From contig JAUIEA010000011.1 of assembly GCA_030429045.1 (NCBI GenBank), positions 1 to 49,504 of the forward strand: a stretch of 49,504 nucleotides of DNA, written 5' to 3'. The translations under genes were made by a program, and so were the position numbers. The notes beneath the pieces were generated by a model. The model had not been told where the DNA came from. It saw only the letters and a list, made by a program, of their open reading frames with translations, and did not search any database. The DNA is from Bacteroidia bacterium. Its GTDB lineage: Bacteria > Bacteroidota > Bacteroidia > Chitinophagales > Saprospiraceae. Below are positions 9,675 through 18,235 of this stretch, piece after piece. How positions within the stretch are numbered: position 1 is the first letter of the stretch; every line of letters begins with the position of its first letter.

Positions 9675-10586
9675 TCACTTCAGCTTGAACTTGACGGGCA
9701 GATTGAACATCACCCTGACCGGCTTTCCCCGTTGCTTGCCCGGCGTCCATCGCTTTCCGTCTGTATTCATGAGCTCGACAACCCGCAATGCTTCATCTCC
9801 ACAGCCTCCGCCGATCTCGCGAACGATCTTGGCTTCTTTCACCCGGCCATCCTTTTCGACGACAAAGGAGATCACGACTGTGCCTTCTACCCCGTTTTCC
9901 CGAGCAATCGTAGGATATTCGATGTTCTTATAGATGAATTCCAACAACTTTTCCTTTGCACATTCCTCCTTCTCCTTCTTGCTGCCCAGGTCTTCACAGC
10001 CGGGGAACCGGGGCATGTCTTCAGCAATGACAAAGATCTCTTCCTCCTTGGGTGGAGGCGGGGGCGGTGGTGGAGGTGGTGCTGCCTGGGTTTGGACTGG
10101 CTCGGGCGCATGCACTTCAGTTTCCCGGTCAATACTCTGATCGACAAATTCAGGTTGGTCCAGATCCTCAATGAACTCTTCCGGAACTTCCTGGATAACC
10201 GGGGGCGGGGGCGGCGGAGGCGGAGGCGGGGGTTCTGCGGATCTTGGCACCTCCATGGTGATATCCTCAGCCAGGTCCAGTGCATTGTCCGGAATGAACA
10301 CCTCTCGTTCATAGGTGGTCCAGTTCAAGGCGGCCACCACAATGAACAAGGTGGCGAGTAACCCATATCGCAGGAAGCTCTGGCTGTATCTGAACGTGTC
10401 CACTTCGGGAAATTTACTCCGCCCCAGAAGCAGGTTGCGTTCTTTCCGAAAGCGGTACCGGGTCTTCAGGACTTCCCGGTCATAATGATTCAACCGATAG
10501 CGAAAGAAAAGGATGATCCCGATGGTCAGAAGAAATATTCCTCCAATCAGGACTAATGTCATGTTGCTGGTGAAGGAGACGTTCAT
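9675..10586 (-). CDS. TonB-family energy transducer (paralogue 1)
   Basis: About 303 aa from ATG 10586 (an ATG at 10643 would add 19 residues not matched in the paralogue). Layout: short N-terminal transmembrane helix (about 12-30), a cytoplasmic basic stretch (RYRFRKERN), a second transmembrane helix (about 68-86), then a periplasmic part with two polyproline runs of 11 and 10 residues, and the C-terminal TonB domain (IEYPTIARENGVEGTVV ... VRVMFNLPVKFKLK). Uses the ExbB/D proton gradient to drive TonB-dependent receptors such as the one at 42-46 kb. Three cysteines (FPGCE, EEC, GGGCG) are shared with the other two copies. The two-helix N-terminus differs from the single-helix textbook TonB. 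Confidence 0.88.
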   Translation of the reverse strand: MNVSFTSNMTLVLIGGIFLLTIGIILFFRYRLNHYDREVLKTRYRFRKERNLLLGRSKFPEVDTFRYSQSFLRYGLLATLFIVVAALNWTTYEREVFIPDNALDLAEDITMEVPRSAEPPPPPPPPPPPVIQEVPEEFIEDLDQPEFVDQSIDRETEVHAPEPVQTQAAPPPPPPPPPPKEEEIFVIAEDMPRFPGCEDLGSKKEKEECAKEKLLEFIYKNIEYPTIARENGVEGTVVISFVVEKDGRVKEAKIVREIGGGCGDEALRVVELMNTDGKRWTPGKQRGKPVRVMFNLPVKFKLK

Positions 10587-10778
10587 GATCCGTGCATTTG
10601 GTATTCCAATGTACCTCAGGATCAAGTGAAACGTCGATGACATCGGTCAGCCTGTATACTGCTTTCCATTCGTGTGAAATGTGATCACCATCCCGCCCGG
10701 CATGAGGCAAAACAACCTCCTTCTTCCACGTCCAGGTAATAAATTCGGCCTTTACCGGAGTGAGAAAGCCTGTCTGGA

Positions 10779-11696
10779 CTAGTGCAGCCTGAATTTGACA
10801 GGTAGGTTGAATTGGACCCGGACGGGTCTGCCCAGCTGCCGGCCGGCAATCCATCTGAGTCCTTTGGCATTCATCAGTTCGATGACCCTCAAGGCTTCCT
10901 GGCCACACCCGCCACCGATCTCCCGAACCACTTTTGCAGACTGAACAGACCCGTCCGTTTCGACAATGAAGGAAACGACCGTCGTGCCTTCAATGCCGTT
11001 CTTACTCGCCATTGCCGGATACTGGATATGACCATATATGAAGGCCAGCAGTGCCTGCCGGGCGCAGGCTTCCCTATCTTTTTTACTCGGCAGGTCCTCG
11101 CAGCCGGGAAAACGGGGCATGTCTTCTGCAACCACCCACAATCGATCCTCCTCATCCGGCATCACCGGCTGGACTACAGGTGTCAGACGGGCATCTCGGT
11201 TCGCCAATGCATCCCCGTTTTCAAGACTGGTGGAGATCACCTTTTCTACCGGGGGAAATTCCTCCTCCACCAGGGCTGTATGTATGTCCGTGTCGGGAAT
11301 GATCTCACGCCATTCAACGGGAACCCTGGGGAGGGGTGGGCGCTTGTGAGTGGTCAGCGGAATATCTTCAAGATCCAGGATATCCACATAGTTCTCCTCT
11401 CCTGGCCGGGTGGAGGGTCGGTGCTCCGGATTGGTCCATTCCATCAGCCCATAGACGAAAACAATGGAAATCAATAACCCCATTTGAAAGAACAGGGCCC
11501 GATGTGCAAAGACATCTACTTGCGGGTATTGACGAAGACCAGGGTACACGTCCTGTTTTATGCCTGATTTTCTGACCCGTTGAAGGTGTTCGCTCCGAAA
11601 CACCCTGTATCGATATTTAATGATGTGAATACACCCGAATACAATTGCGATCAAGCCGATGATCAAGCCTAAGGTGTGCAGTCCGGACATGCCCAT
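10779..11696 (-). CDS. TonB-family energy transducer (paralogue 2, no polyproline)
   Basis: About 305 aa from ATG 11696 (in-frame ATGs at 11738 and 11690 are possible). It has the same two-helix layout and C-terminal TonB domain as its neighbours (MPRFPGCEDLPSKKDREAC, IQYPAMASKNGIEGTTVVSF, VQFNLPVKFRLH). The long polyproline runs of the other two copies are absent; the linker instead reads RPPLPRVPVEW ... VVQPVMPDEED. The three conserved cysteines are kept. A shorter, less rigid linker may change reach across the periplasm or partner choice (inference). It lies 193 bp upstream of paralogue 1 and after a terminator that closes paralogue 3, so it needs its own promoter, which I could not identify. 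Confidence 0.86.
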   Translation of the reverse strand: MGMSGLHTLGLIIGLIAIVFGCIHIIKYRYRVFRSEHLQRVRKSGIKQDVYPGLRQYPQVDVFAHRALFFQMGLLISIVFVYGLMEWTNPEHRPSTRPGEENYVDILDLEDIPLTTHKRPPLPRVPVEWREIIPDTDIHTALVEEEFPPVEKVISTSLENGDALANRDARLTPVVQPVMPDEEDRLWVVAEDMPRFPGCEDLPSKKDREACARQALLAFIYGHIQYPAMASKNGIEGTTVVSFIVETDGSVQSAKVVREIGGGCGQEALRVIELMNAKGLRWIAGRQLGRPVRVQFNLPVKFRLH

Positions 11697-11814
11697 GGTC
11701 ACTGTTTTTGGAGGTGAAGAGGACACCTTCAACACCATTGGCAGATCAGAAGGGCCTTCTATCCAAATAGATGCATCTGAGCACGCGGATTGGCGGATGA
11801 TGAAGGAAAAAGAT

Positions 11815-11849
11815 GCGTAAACAGGCCGCGAACCATTGCCTGTTTACGC
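11815..11849. repeat. 12-bp perfect inverted repeat (hairpin)
   Basis: GCGTAAACAGGC and its exact complement, separated by 11 bases, in the 227-bp gap between TonB paralogues 2 and 3. It is next to a terminator hairpin but has no T-run of its own. Could be a second terminator stem, an mRNA leader structure for paralogue 2, or a regulator site. Confidence 0.6.
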
Positions 11850-11863
11850 CCTCCTGACCACAA

Positions 11864-11900
11864 TAAAAAAGGGTGGCCCGGAAGTACTTCCGGGCCACCC
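11864..11900 (-). terminator. Intrinsic terminator after TonB paralogue 3
   Basis: Perfect 15-bp stem (GGGTGGCCCGGAAGT and complement, tight loop) followed on the minus strand by a T-run. It lies 23 bp beyond the stop of the gene at 11924, closing the gcvH-vanZ-tonB unit. Confidence 0.88.
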
Positions 11901-11923
11901 TTTACTCTTGATTTGTCGATCCC

Positions 11924-12826
11924 TTATTGAAGCTTGAACTTCACGGGCAGGTTAAACTGCACCCGAACCGGCTTTCCCCTCTGTTTCCCAGGAGTCCACT
12001 TCAGGCCTTTGGCATTCATCAGTTCGACGACGCGAAGTGCTTCCTGGCCACAACCGGCACCGATCTCACGGACCACTTTTGCCGCTTTTACAGAACCATC
12101 CTTTTCGACGACGAACGTCACCACCGCTGTTCCTTCAACCCCGTTTTCGCGGGCGATCGGCGGATACTTGATATTGGCATAAATGAACTCCAACATCTTC
12201 TGAGTCGCACAGGCTTCCTTTTCTTTCTTGCTGCTTTCATTTTCGCAACCCGGGAAACGCGGCATATCCTCGGCGATCACAAAGATCTCCTCTTCTTTTG
12301 GTGGGGGAGGAGGAGGTGGCGGAGGTGGTGGTGCAGAGGGCGGCGGTGCTTTAACCTCTTCCTCCTTGTCCAGGCTCTGATCGACAAACTCGGGCTGGTC
12401 CTCATCCTCGATCAACTCTTCCGGCACTTCTTCAATGACCGGTGGCGGAGGAGGTGGTGGAGGCGGAGGCGGTTCTGCGGTACGTGGCGGCTCGATCTCA
12501 ATATCTTCTGCCATTTCCATCGCCCCTTCCGGAATATAGATCTGCTCTTCAAACGTCGTCCAGTTGAAAGCCAACAGGACGATCAAGAGGGATGTGAGCA
12601 GACTGAACTTCAAGAACGTATCACTCAAACGAAAGGCATCCACCTCGGGGTACTTCGTCCGGGTAGCTAACAGGTCAGACCGTTCACGCTGGGCATGTTG
12701 ATCACGCAGATGCTGGATATCATACCCATTGAGCTTCCTTCTGAAAAAGAAGATCAGCCCGATGATAATGGCCAGTAGAACGACCAAGAGGATAATGACG
12801 GTGGTTCCTGAAAATGCCAGATCCAT
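11924..12826 (-). CDS. TonB-family energy transducer (paralogue 3)
   Basis: 300 aa from ATG 12826. The stop of the VanZ-like gene (12829) is 2 bp upstream, so the genes are translationally close; an upstream TTG would overlap it. Helix 1 is IILLVVLLAIIIGLIFFF, helix 2 is about 65-82, then two polyproline runs flanking VIEEVPEELIEDEDQPEFV, then a TonB C-terminal domain nearly identical to paralogue 1 (FPGCEN, YPPIARENGVEGTAV, VRVQFNLPVKFKLQ). The strong similarity to 9675-10586 indicates a recent duplication. It closes with a strong terminator. Confidence 0.9.
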   Translation of the reverse strand: MDLAFSGTTVIILLVVLLAIIIGLIFFFRRKLNGYDIQHLRDQHAQRERSDLLATRTKYPEVDAFRLSDTFLKFSLLTSLLIVLLAFNWTTFEEQIYIPEGAMEMAEDIEIEPPRTAEPPPPPPPPPPPVIEEVPEELIEDEDQPEFVDQSLDKEEEVKAPPPSAPPPPPPPPPPPKEEEIFVIAEDMPRFPGCENESSKKEKEACATQKMLEFIYANIKYPPIARENGVEGTAVVTFVVEKDGSVKAAKVVREIGAGCGQEALRVVELMNAKGLKWTPGKQRGKPVRVQFNLPVKFKLQ

Positions 12827-12828
12827 AG

Positions 12829-13209
12829 TCAACTTGTTTTTTTCACTAAGATAAAAATGCCATAGCTCGCAAAAGCGCCGATAATATTAGCAACAATATC
12901 CGGTACCTCAAAATATCGGTCCTGATGAATGGCCGACTGGAGGTATTCCAGAACGATGCCATACAGGCTCATGACCACCAGTCCGATGATCACCCATCGA
13001 ACCGGCTGTGCTTTCTGCTCCAGCACCACCCATCGAATCCATAAACAGGACCAGCATCCATAAACAAAGGCATGTGCCAGTTTGTCCGTGCCGACCCAGG
13101 TCCAGATATCGATAGCCGGCAACGTTTTGCCGGGCAATAGTGACAGGACAGTGATCAGAGCCCCCCACAGCACCACTGGAAGGTTTGGCTGTCGAAGGAA
13201 AGATGCCAT
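12829..13209 (-). CDS. VanZ-like family membrane protein
   Basis: 126 aa with four hydrophobic helices. Family marks: ALITVLSLLPG after the first residues, GTDKLAHAFVYG (the DK-x-xHx3Y motif typical of VanZ-like proteins), GIVLEYLQ, and a closing DIVANIIGAFASYGIF. VanZ-like proteins are small inner-membrane proteins of poorly known function; here there is no vancomycin-resistance context. It is 34 bp downstream of gcvH and 2 bp upstream of a tonB gene, a small unit also common in Bacteroidota by memory. Confidence 0.88.
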   Translation of the reverse strand: MASFLRQPNLPVVLWGALITVLSLLPGKTLPAIDIWTWVGTDKLAHAFVYGCWSCLWIRWVVLEQKAQPVRWVIIGLVVMSLYGIVLEYLQSAIHQDRYFEVPDIVANIIGAFASYGIFILVKKTS

Positions 13210-13243
13210 GAAATGGAAAAGTGGTGGTTGCCGGAGAAAAAAA

Positions 13244-13633
13244 TTATCCGACCAGGTCCTGATAGGCTGCAGCGTCCATCAGGCCATCCAGCTCCTTGGG
13301 ATCCGTCATTTCAATTTTGATGATCCAACCCTTGCCATAGGGATCCTCGTTGATCACGGCCGGGTTGTCCCCTTCCTTTTCATCGATCTCCTCGTTGAAG
13401 GCCACGATCTTACCGCTGACCGGCATGAAGAGGTCGGATGTCGTTTTCACGGCTTCAACCGTACCGAAAACATCATCGATGCCAATGGTTTCGCCGACCG
13501 TATCGACTTCGACATAGACGATCTCCCCCAATTCGGATTGGGCAAATTCGGTGATACCGACCACGGCAGTGTTTCCTTCGACGAGGATCCATTCGTGTTC
13601 CTTGGTGTACTTCAGATTATCCGGATACTGCAT
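13244..13633 (-). CDS. gcvH: Glycine cleavage system H protein
   Basis: 129 aa, full length. Lipoyl carrier protein that shuttles the aminomethyl group between the P, T and L proteins. The lipoylated lysine is Lys63 in GTVEAVKTTSDL, inside a standard biotinyl/lipoyl fold (KYTKEHEWILVEGN at the start, MPVSGKI after the lysine). The start at 13633 gives the family N-terminus MQYPDNLKYTKEHEW; a longer in-frame start at 13666 would overlap the -7 element at 13664-13671. First gene of the gcvH-vanZ-tonB unit; no other gcv genes are in the window. Confidence 0.96.
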   Translation of the reverse strand: MQYPDNLKYTKEHEWILVEGNTAVVGITEFAQSELGEIVYVEVDTVGETIGIDDVFGTVEAVKTTSDLFMPVSGKIVAFNEEIDEKEGDNPAVINEDPYGKGWIIKIEMTDPKELDGLMDAAAYQDLVG

Positions 13634-13663
13634 ATGTGCTTCTCGTATGAATGATGAAAGGTC

Positions 13664-13671
13664 CAAAAATA
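13664..13671 (-). promoter_or_regulatory. Bacteroidota -7 promoter element (TATTTTTG)
   Basis: TAnnTTTG match 30 bases upstream of the gcvH ATG. It decides the start at 13633 rather than 13666. Confidence 0.6.
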
Positions 13672-13723
13672 ATCGAAAGGACCGTGGTTCACCCGTGGGG
13701 GTGGATGTTTTTTCGCTGATGGA

Positions 13724-15037
13724 TCAGCTATTTTTGTTTTGGACGAACTCCTGGACCCACTCAATGGTCACTGATTTGGGTCGTTCAAGGGGGAGGCTCA
13801 ACGCCCGGCTCCAACACAGTGCTGAGAGCACGCCCAACGCCCGGCTGACCCCGAAGAGAACGGTGTAGAAGCTGTATTGGTCCATTCCGTAGTGCACCAG
13901 GAGTGCGCCGGAGTGGGCGTCCACATTGGGCCATGGATTCTTCACCTTTCCCAGGGATTCCAGGATGGGCGGTACCACCTTGAACACTTTCCAGATGGTC
14001 TCGACGATCTCCGAGTTGGGGGTATACTTTTTGGCAAACTCCATTTGAGCGATAAACCGTGGATCCGGCTTGCGCAGGACGGCATGACCGTATCCCGGAA
14101 TGACCTTCCCGGCGGAGAGGGTCGACTTGACATAATCCTCGATCTGCTTTTCGGTGGGTGCCGTCGTTCCCAGGGCGTCATTCATCTTGAAGACCCACTT
14201 GATCACTTCCTGGTTGGCCAACCCGTGCAACGGACCTGCCAACGCGTTCAGCCCCCCGGCCAGAGAGAGATAGGCATCGCTTAATGTCGATCCGATCAGG
14301 TGGGTGGTGTGCGCAGAGGCATTACCGCCCTCATGATCCGCATGGATGGTCAGATACAAGCGCATGAGACTGCGGAAGTCCGGCTTGTTGATGCCCAGCA
14401 TATGCGCAAAATTACCCGCCCAGTCCAGGGAGATATCCGGTGCGATATGATCACCCTCAAAATAGGTGCGGCGATAGATATAAGCGGCCACGCGGGGAAG
14501 GCGTGCAATGAGGTTCATGGTGTCCTCGTAAGTCGCATCCCAGTATTCGTTGCGGTTCATGCCTTCCGCATATCGCCGGGCGAATACGCTGGTCTGCTGC
14601 ATGGCCATGACCGCCGTAGACAGCTGAGTCATGGGGTGCGCATCCACCGACAGGGCATCAATGGTCTTGAACACATAGGCCGGCACATTGCTCCGGCGGG
14701 TCCATTGATCCGTCAGCCACCTCACTTCTTCTGAAGTCGGGATCTCTCCGACCAGCATCAGCCAGAACAGGCCCTCCGGAAGCGGTTCGTCATCGCCTTC
14801 AGCAGTAGGCAGAAGCTTGCTCAACTCGGGAATAGAATACCCCCGAAAACGGATGCCCTCCTGCGGATCCAGGGCCGAAGGCTCCCAGACCATCGCCTTG
14901 ATGCCACGCATCCCCCCGAAAATCTGGCTCAGGTCCACAGTATCCACCTGTGTATCAGAATGATCCTTCAAAAGATCCTTCACCTCCTGTCCCAGTGCAG
15001 TCGCCTTCGCAATAAACTTTTCTTTGAGCTGATCCAT
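13724..15037 (-). CDS. gltA: Citrate synthase (eukaryote-like type)
   Basis: 437 aa, condenses oxaloacetate and acetyl-CoA at TCA cycle entry. The sequence follows the mitochondrial-type enzyme rather than the short E. coli-like type: IFGGMRGIKAMVWE, GIRFRGYSIPE, HPMTQLSTAVMAMQ, DHEGGNASAHTTHLIGSTL. Catalytic residues are visible: His in GPLHGLANQE, His in GYGHAVLRKPDPRF, Asp in NVDAHSG. The eukaryote-like form is usual in Bacteroidota. Monocistronic, with a -7 element 56 bp upstream. Confidence 0.96.
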   Translation of the reverse strand: MDQLKEKFIAKATALGQEVKDLLKDHSDTQVDTVDLSQIFGGMRGIKAMVWEPSALDPQEGIRFRGYSIPELSKLLPTAEGDDEPLPEGLFWLMLVGEIPTSEEVRWLTDQWTRRSNVPAYVFKTIDALSVDAHPMTQLSTAVMAMQQTSVFARRYAEGMNRNEYWDATYEDTMNLIARLPRVAAYIYRRTYFEGDHIAPDISLDWAGNFAHMLGINKPDFRSLMRLYLTIHADHEGGNASAHTTHLIGSTLSDAYLSLAGGLNALAGPLHGLANQEVIKWVFKMNDALGTTAPTEKQIEDYVKSTLSAGKVIPGYGHAVLRKPDPRFIAQMEFAKKYTPNSEIVETIWKVFKVVPPILESLGKVKNPWPNVDAHSGALLVHYGMDQYSFYTVLFGVSRALGVLSALCWSRALSLPLERPKSVTIEWVQEFVQNKNS

Positions 15038-15093
15038 GGCTTATCTATTTGTATCGAAACCCGCCAAACATCATTCGGTTGACGGATGGTCGG

Positions 15094-15101
15094 CAAAAAT
15101 A
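15094..15101 (-). promoter_or_regulatory. Bacteroidota -7 promoter element (TATTTTTG)
   Basis: TAnnTTTG match on the minus strand, 56 bases upstream of the citrate synthase ATG. Confidence 0.55.
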
Positions 15102-15180
15102 GAATTTAACCATCATCTTTGCCACTGGATCTGATTATTTCCATGGTAGGACCTATCATTTATCAAAACAGGATCGACAG

Positions 15181-15771
15181 GTGCATTTGATCGAGGACAT
15201 TCTGGTCAGTGATGATGTGCTGACCGAAGCTTTTGCCTGCGACCTGGAGGCCTGCAAGGGTGCCTGTTGCTGGAAAGGTGACTTTGGCGCACCCCTGGAT
15301 CTGGAGGAAGTAGAAACACTACAGCGCATTCTCCCTGAAATTCAACGATTTCTCAGCCCGGCCGGACTATCGGTCATCCAATCCGAAGGTACCTCTGTCT
15401 ACTTTGAGGATCTCGGCAAGCCGGGTACCCCGCTGATCGATGGTGGCCCCTGTGCCTATCTGACATTTGATCGTCTGGGGGTGGCCCAATGTGGTATCGA
15501 AAAGGCCTGGGAAGCAGGTGAGACCCAGTTTCGCAAACCCATCTCCTGCCACCTCTATCCGATCCGGGTCCTGGGCCATCCGGCAGCAGGTTATGAGGCC
15601 CTGAACTACGAACGATGGGAGATCTGCTCCGCTGCGTGCAGCCGGGGAAAGCAAACCCGGATGCCCCTGTATGTCTTTGCCCGGGAGGCGCTGGTTCGCA
15701 AATATGGAACATCCTTTTATGAGGCTCTTGCTGCCGCTGCGGCACATTTATCCGAAGAATCCACCGAATAG
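15181..15771 (+). CDS. DUF3109 family Cys-rich protein
   Basis: 196 aa from a GTG start; no ATG lies in frame just upstream. Cysteines fall in a fixed pattern: CDLEACKGACCWKGD (near 20-34), GGPCAYL, AQCGIEKAWEAG, PISCHLYPIRV and ICSAACSRG. This matches the DUF3109 family of Bacteroidota by memory and resembles YkgJ-type putative zinc or iron-sulfur proteins. The GDFGAPLDLEE segment after the CC pair is the most family-specific part. Function unknown. Single gene between citrate synthase (divergent) and a foldase. Confidence 0.85.
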   Translation: MHLIEDILVSDDVLTEAFACDLEACKGACCWKGDFGAPLDLEEVETLQRILPEIQRFLSPAGLSVIQSEGTSVYFEDLGKPGTPLIDGGPCAYLTFDRLGVAQCGIEKAWEAGETQFRKPISCHLYPIRVLGHPAAGYEALNYERWEICSAACSRGKQTRMPLYVFAREALVRKYGTSFYEALAAAAAHLSEESTE

Positions 15772-16019
15772 CCGGACTTCTTGAAACTTCCGCCTTCCGT
15801 TTTCGTATGAAAGGAGGATACCCTGGGATTGGATTATATGGTCCAAACCCATTACCTTTGCATGGCTTTTTTCAAAAAGGACATCTTATTTATTAAAATA
15901 ATTTGAATACAAAAATTACCCCTTTCGTAAGGGCTTGCTATTCAAAGATTTATAATAAGACACTTTCGATCAAAGCACATACATTGATTTTTTTGAAATA
16001 TCTAAATACTCGTTGATCT
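15772..16019. other. AT-rich intergenic region upstream of ppiD-like gene
   Basis: 248 bp without a credible gene. It contains a TACCTTTG (15853-15860) and then about 160 bp that is markedly AT-rich compared with the rest of the window, ending at the foldase ATG. Either the -7 element drives a long leader, or another promoter lies in the AT-rich part. No terminator hairpin was found after the DUF3109 gene. Confidence 0.5.
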
Positions 16020-18128
16020 ATGGGATTGATGAATACCATCCGGAAGAACCCAATCATTCTTCTGCTCTCTATCGGCCTGGCCATGGCCGGTTTCATCTTG
16101 ATGGACATGATGACTTCCGGAGGCCCGCAGTCTGCAAATCAATTCACACTTGGCAAGGTTAATGGCCAACGAATTGACTGGCAGATCTTTAGCGATACAG
16201 AAAATCGATTGTTCGGAAATAGCGGCGCTGACGTTTTCCAACGCAAACAGCAGCTCTGGAACTATTTTGTCGAAAAGATCCTCATTGATGACATCGCCGA
16301 TGACCTCGGCCTGGGTGTCGGAAAAGAAGAGCTGGTCGATCTTGAGTTCGGAACCAATCTGAGCCCGATCATTCAGCGGAACTTCATGGATCCCAATACC
16401 CGTCAGGTAGATCGACAGCAGCTCAACAGCCTGCGACAGGCCATTGACGCTGACCAGCTCCCACCTGACCTGCGCACCTTCTGGGCCGAACAGGAAAAAG
16501 AGATCGTCAAGGACCGCTTGCAATCCAAGATCGTCACCATGGTGGCCAAAGGCATGTATTTGCCAACCTGGCAGGCAGAGATGATGAACAAGGACCGCTC
16601 CACCCAAAGTGAGGTGGCGTATGTCCGCATCCCCTTCGATGTTGTCAGTGACAGCGAAGTCACCGTGACCGACGATGACCTCAATGCCTACCTGAAGCAA
16701 CACCGCGCCAAATTCTATCAGGACGAAGAGTCCCGGGCGATCAGCTTTGTCAGTTTTGATGTCAAACCGACCGCAGAAGACTCTGCAGCCATCTACAATG
16801 ATCTGGCAGAATTGGTTGGCCCCTTCAGGGAGTCCACCAACGACACCCTCTTCATTGAGAACAACTATGGCTTCATGGATGGAGCCTACTACCAGGATGA
16901 CTTCTTTACGACCCCGGAGGCTGACACCCTGTTCAGCATGCCCGCAGGATCTGTATACGGACCCTTTGTCGAAAACGGACAATACCTGGTGGTAAAAATT
17001 CTAGATCGGATGATCGTTCCCGATTCAGTTCGGACACGTCACATCCTGATCCAGGCCAAAGATCCGGCGGCCATCGAACAGGCTCAAACCACGATCGACA
17101 GTCTGAAAGGCCTCGCTGAATCAGGCACCGTCTCGTTTGACACCCTGGCACTGCAATATGGCCAGGATGCCAGCCGGACCACAGGTGGCGACCTCGGATT
17201 TGCCGCTCAGGGAACCATGGTCAAGCCCTTTAATGACCTGATCTTCTATCAGGCCACTCCGGGCAAATACTACACTGTAACGACGCAGTTTGGAGTCCAC
17301 CTGGTACAGGTCACCGATCGCAAGTTCATCGAAAACAAGGTCGGCCTTCGCATGGGTATCCTCAATGAGGCCATCATCCCATCCGAAACCACCCAGAAAC
17401 GCGCCTACCAAAAGGCCCTTGAAGCGGTCAGTCAGTATCGCGACCTGGCCAGCCTGGAACAGGCCTCAACCGAAAACAGTGATCTGGTCGTCCAGACAAC
17501 CGCTCCATTCCGTGCAAACGATTTTGCCCTCGGTGTCCTCGGACAAGGATCTTCCATTCGGGATATCATCCGCTGGGCCTTCAAGCAGGGTTCTGTGGGC
17601 AATATCTCTCCGGAGGTATATGCCTTTGAAGATGAACAGGCTGGATATACCAACAGGTATGTGGTCGCCGGCCTCTCTTCCATCCGCCCCGCAGGGGATG
17701 CAACACTCGAGTCAGCTCGTACCGACCTGGAGCTTCTGGTGCGCAACCAGGCCAAGGGAAAGAAGATCGCTGCTGACATCGGATCGAATACAGATCTGAA
17801 CGGCCTGGCCCAAACCTATTCCACCAATGTGGACACGGCCAAGACGATGAGTTTTGCCAGCTCCTTCCTGACCGGGATCGGCAGTGAACCCAAGCTGATC
17901 GGCACAGTAGTGACCCTGGAAGTCGGTTCCACCTCGGCACCTATCGTAGGCAATAACGGCGTATACGTCGCCAAGGTGATCAGCCGTCCCGGAGATGTAC
18001 CACCAGCGAACGTGGCCTTGATGCGGCAGTCGTTGAAGATGCAAAAGTCGAATTCGATCGGATTCCGATTTGTGGAATCCCTCCGCAAGGGAGCCAAGTT
18101 GGAAGACAACCGATCCAACTTCTTCTAA
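16020..18128 (+). CDS. PpiD-like periplasmic peptidyl-prolyl isomerase/foldase
   Basis: 702 aa. N-terminal membrane anchor (about 11-30, PIILLLSIGLAMAGFILMDM), then a SurA_N/PpiD-like chaperone part (about 40-330) and a parvulin domain (about 338-437: VRTRHILIQAK, LALQYGQDASRTTGGDLGF, FGVHLVQVTDRK). The rest (about 440-700) is a second chaperone-like region. The layout matches PpiD, which helps secreted proteins leaving the Sec channel. Compared with the three other foldases at 25.8-30.1 kb, this one is membrane-anchored. It stands alone, with a strong terminator after it. Confidence 0.87.
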   Translation: MGLMNTIRKNPIILLLSIGLAMAGFILMDMMTSGGPQSANQFTLGKVNGQRIDWQIFSDTENRLFGNSGADVFQRKQQLWNYFVEKILIDDIADDLGLGVGKEELVDLEFGTNLSPIIQRNFMDPNTRQVDRQQLNSLRQAIDADQLPPDLRTFWAEQEKEIVKDRLQSKIVTMVAKGMYLPTWQAEMMNKDRSTQSEVAYVRIPFDVVSDSEVTVTDDDLNAYLKQHRAKFYQDEESRAISFVSFDVKPTAEDSAAIYNDLAELVGPFRESTNDTLFIENNYGFMDGAYYQDDFFTTPEADTLFSMPAGSVYGPFVENGQYLVVKILDRMIVPDSVRTRHILIQAKDPAAIEQAQTTIDSLKGLAESGTVSFDTLALQYGQDASRTTGGDLGFAAQGTMVKPFNDLIFYQATPGKYYTVTTQFGVHLVQVTDRKFIENKVGLRMGILNEAIIPSETTQKRAYQKALEAVSQYRDLASLEQASTENSDLVVQTTAPFRANDFALGVLGQGSSIRDIIRWAFKQGSVGNISPEVYAFEDEQAGYTNRYVVAGLSSIRPAGDATLESARTDLELLVRNQAKGKKIAADIGSNTDLNGLAQTYSTNVDTAKTMSFASSFLTGIGSEPKLIGTVVTLEVGSTSAPIVGNNGVYVAKVISRPGDVPPANVALMRQSLKMQKSNSIGFRFVESLRKGAKLEDNRSNFF

Positions 18129-18143
18129 GGGATATTCATCCCT

Positions 18144-18182
18144 AAAAAAGCCGGAACAGGAATCTGTTCCGGCTTTTTTTTT
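18144..18182. terminator. Intrinsic terminator after ppiD-like gene
   Basis: Sixteen-bp inverted repeat (A-run, GCCGGAACAG, loop GAAT, CTGTTCCGGC, T-run of about 11), 15 bp beyond the stop at 18128. The flanking A/T runs make it usable from the opposite strand for the gene ending at 18236. Confidence 0.9.
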
Positions 18183-18235
18183 GTCCCTGAGGATCGAAGA
18201 CCATCTACCTGAAGATCGGGAGATCCGTCAGAACA

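Noticed and set aside
10040-12470. G-rich runs that could form quadruplexes or a VNTR
   Set aside because: They are the complement of polyproline codons in the TonB linkers; no function beyond coding is needed.
15862-15906. A 14-codon ORF right after TACCTTTG
   Set aside because: Its ATG would fall at or before the expected transcription start, so it is probably not in the mRNA.
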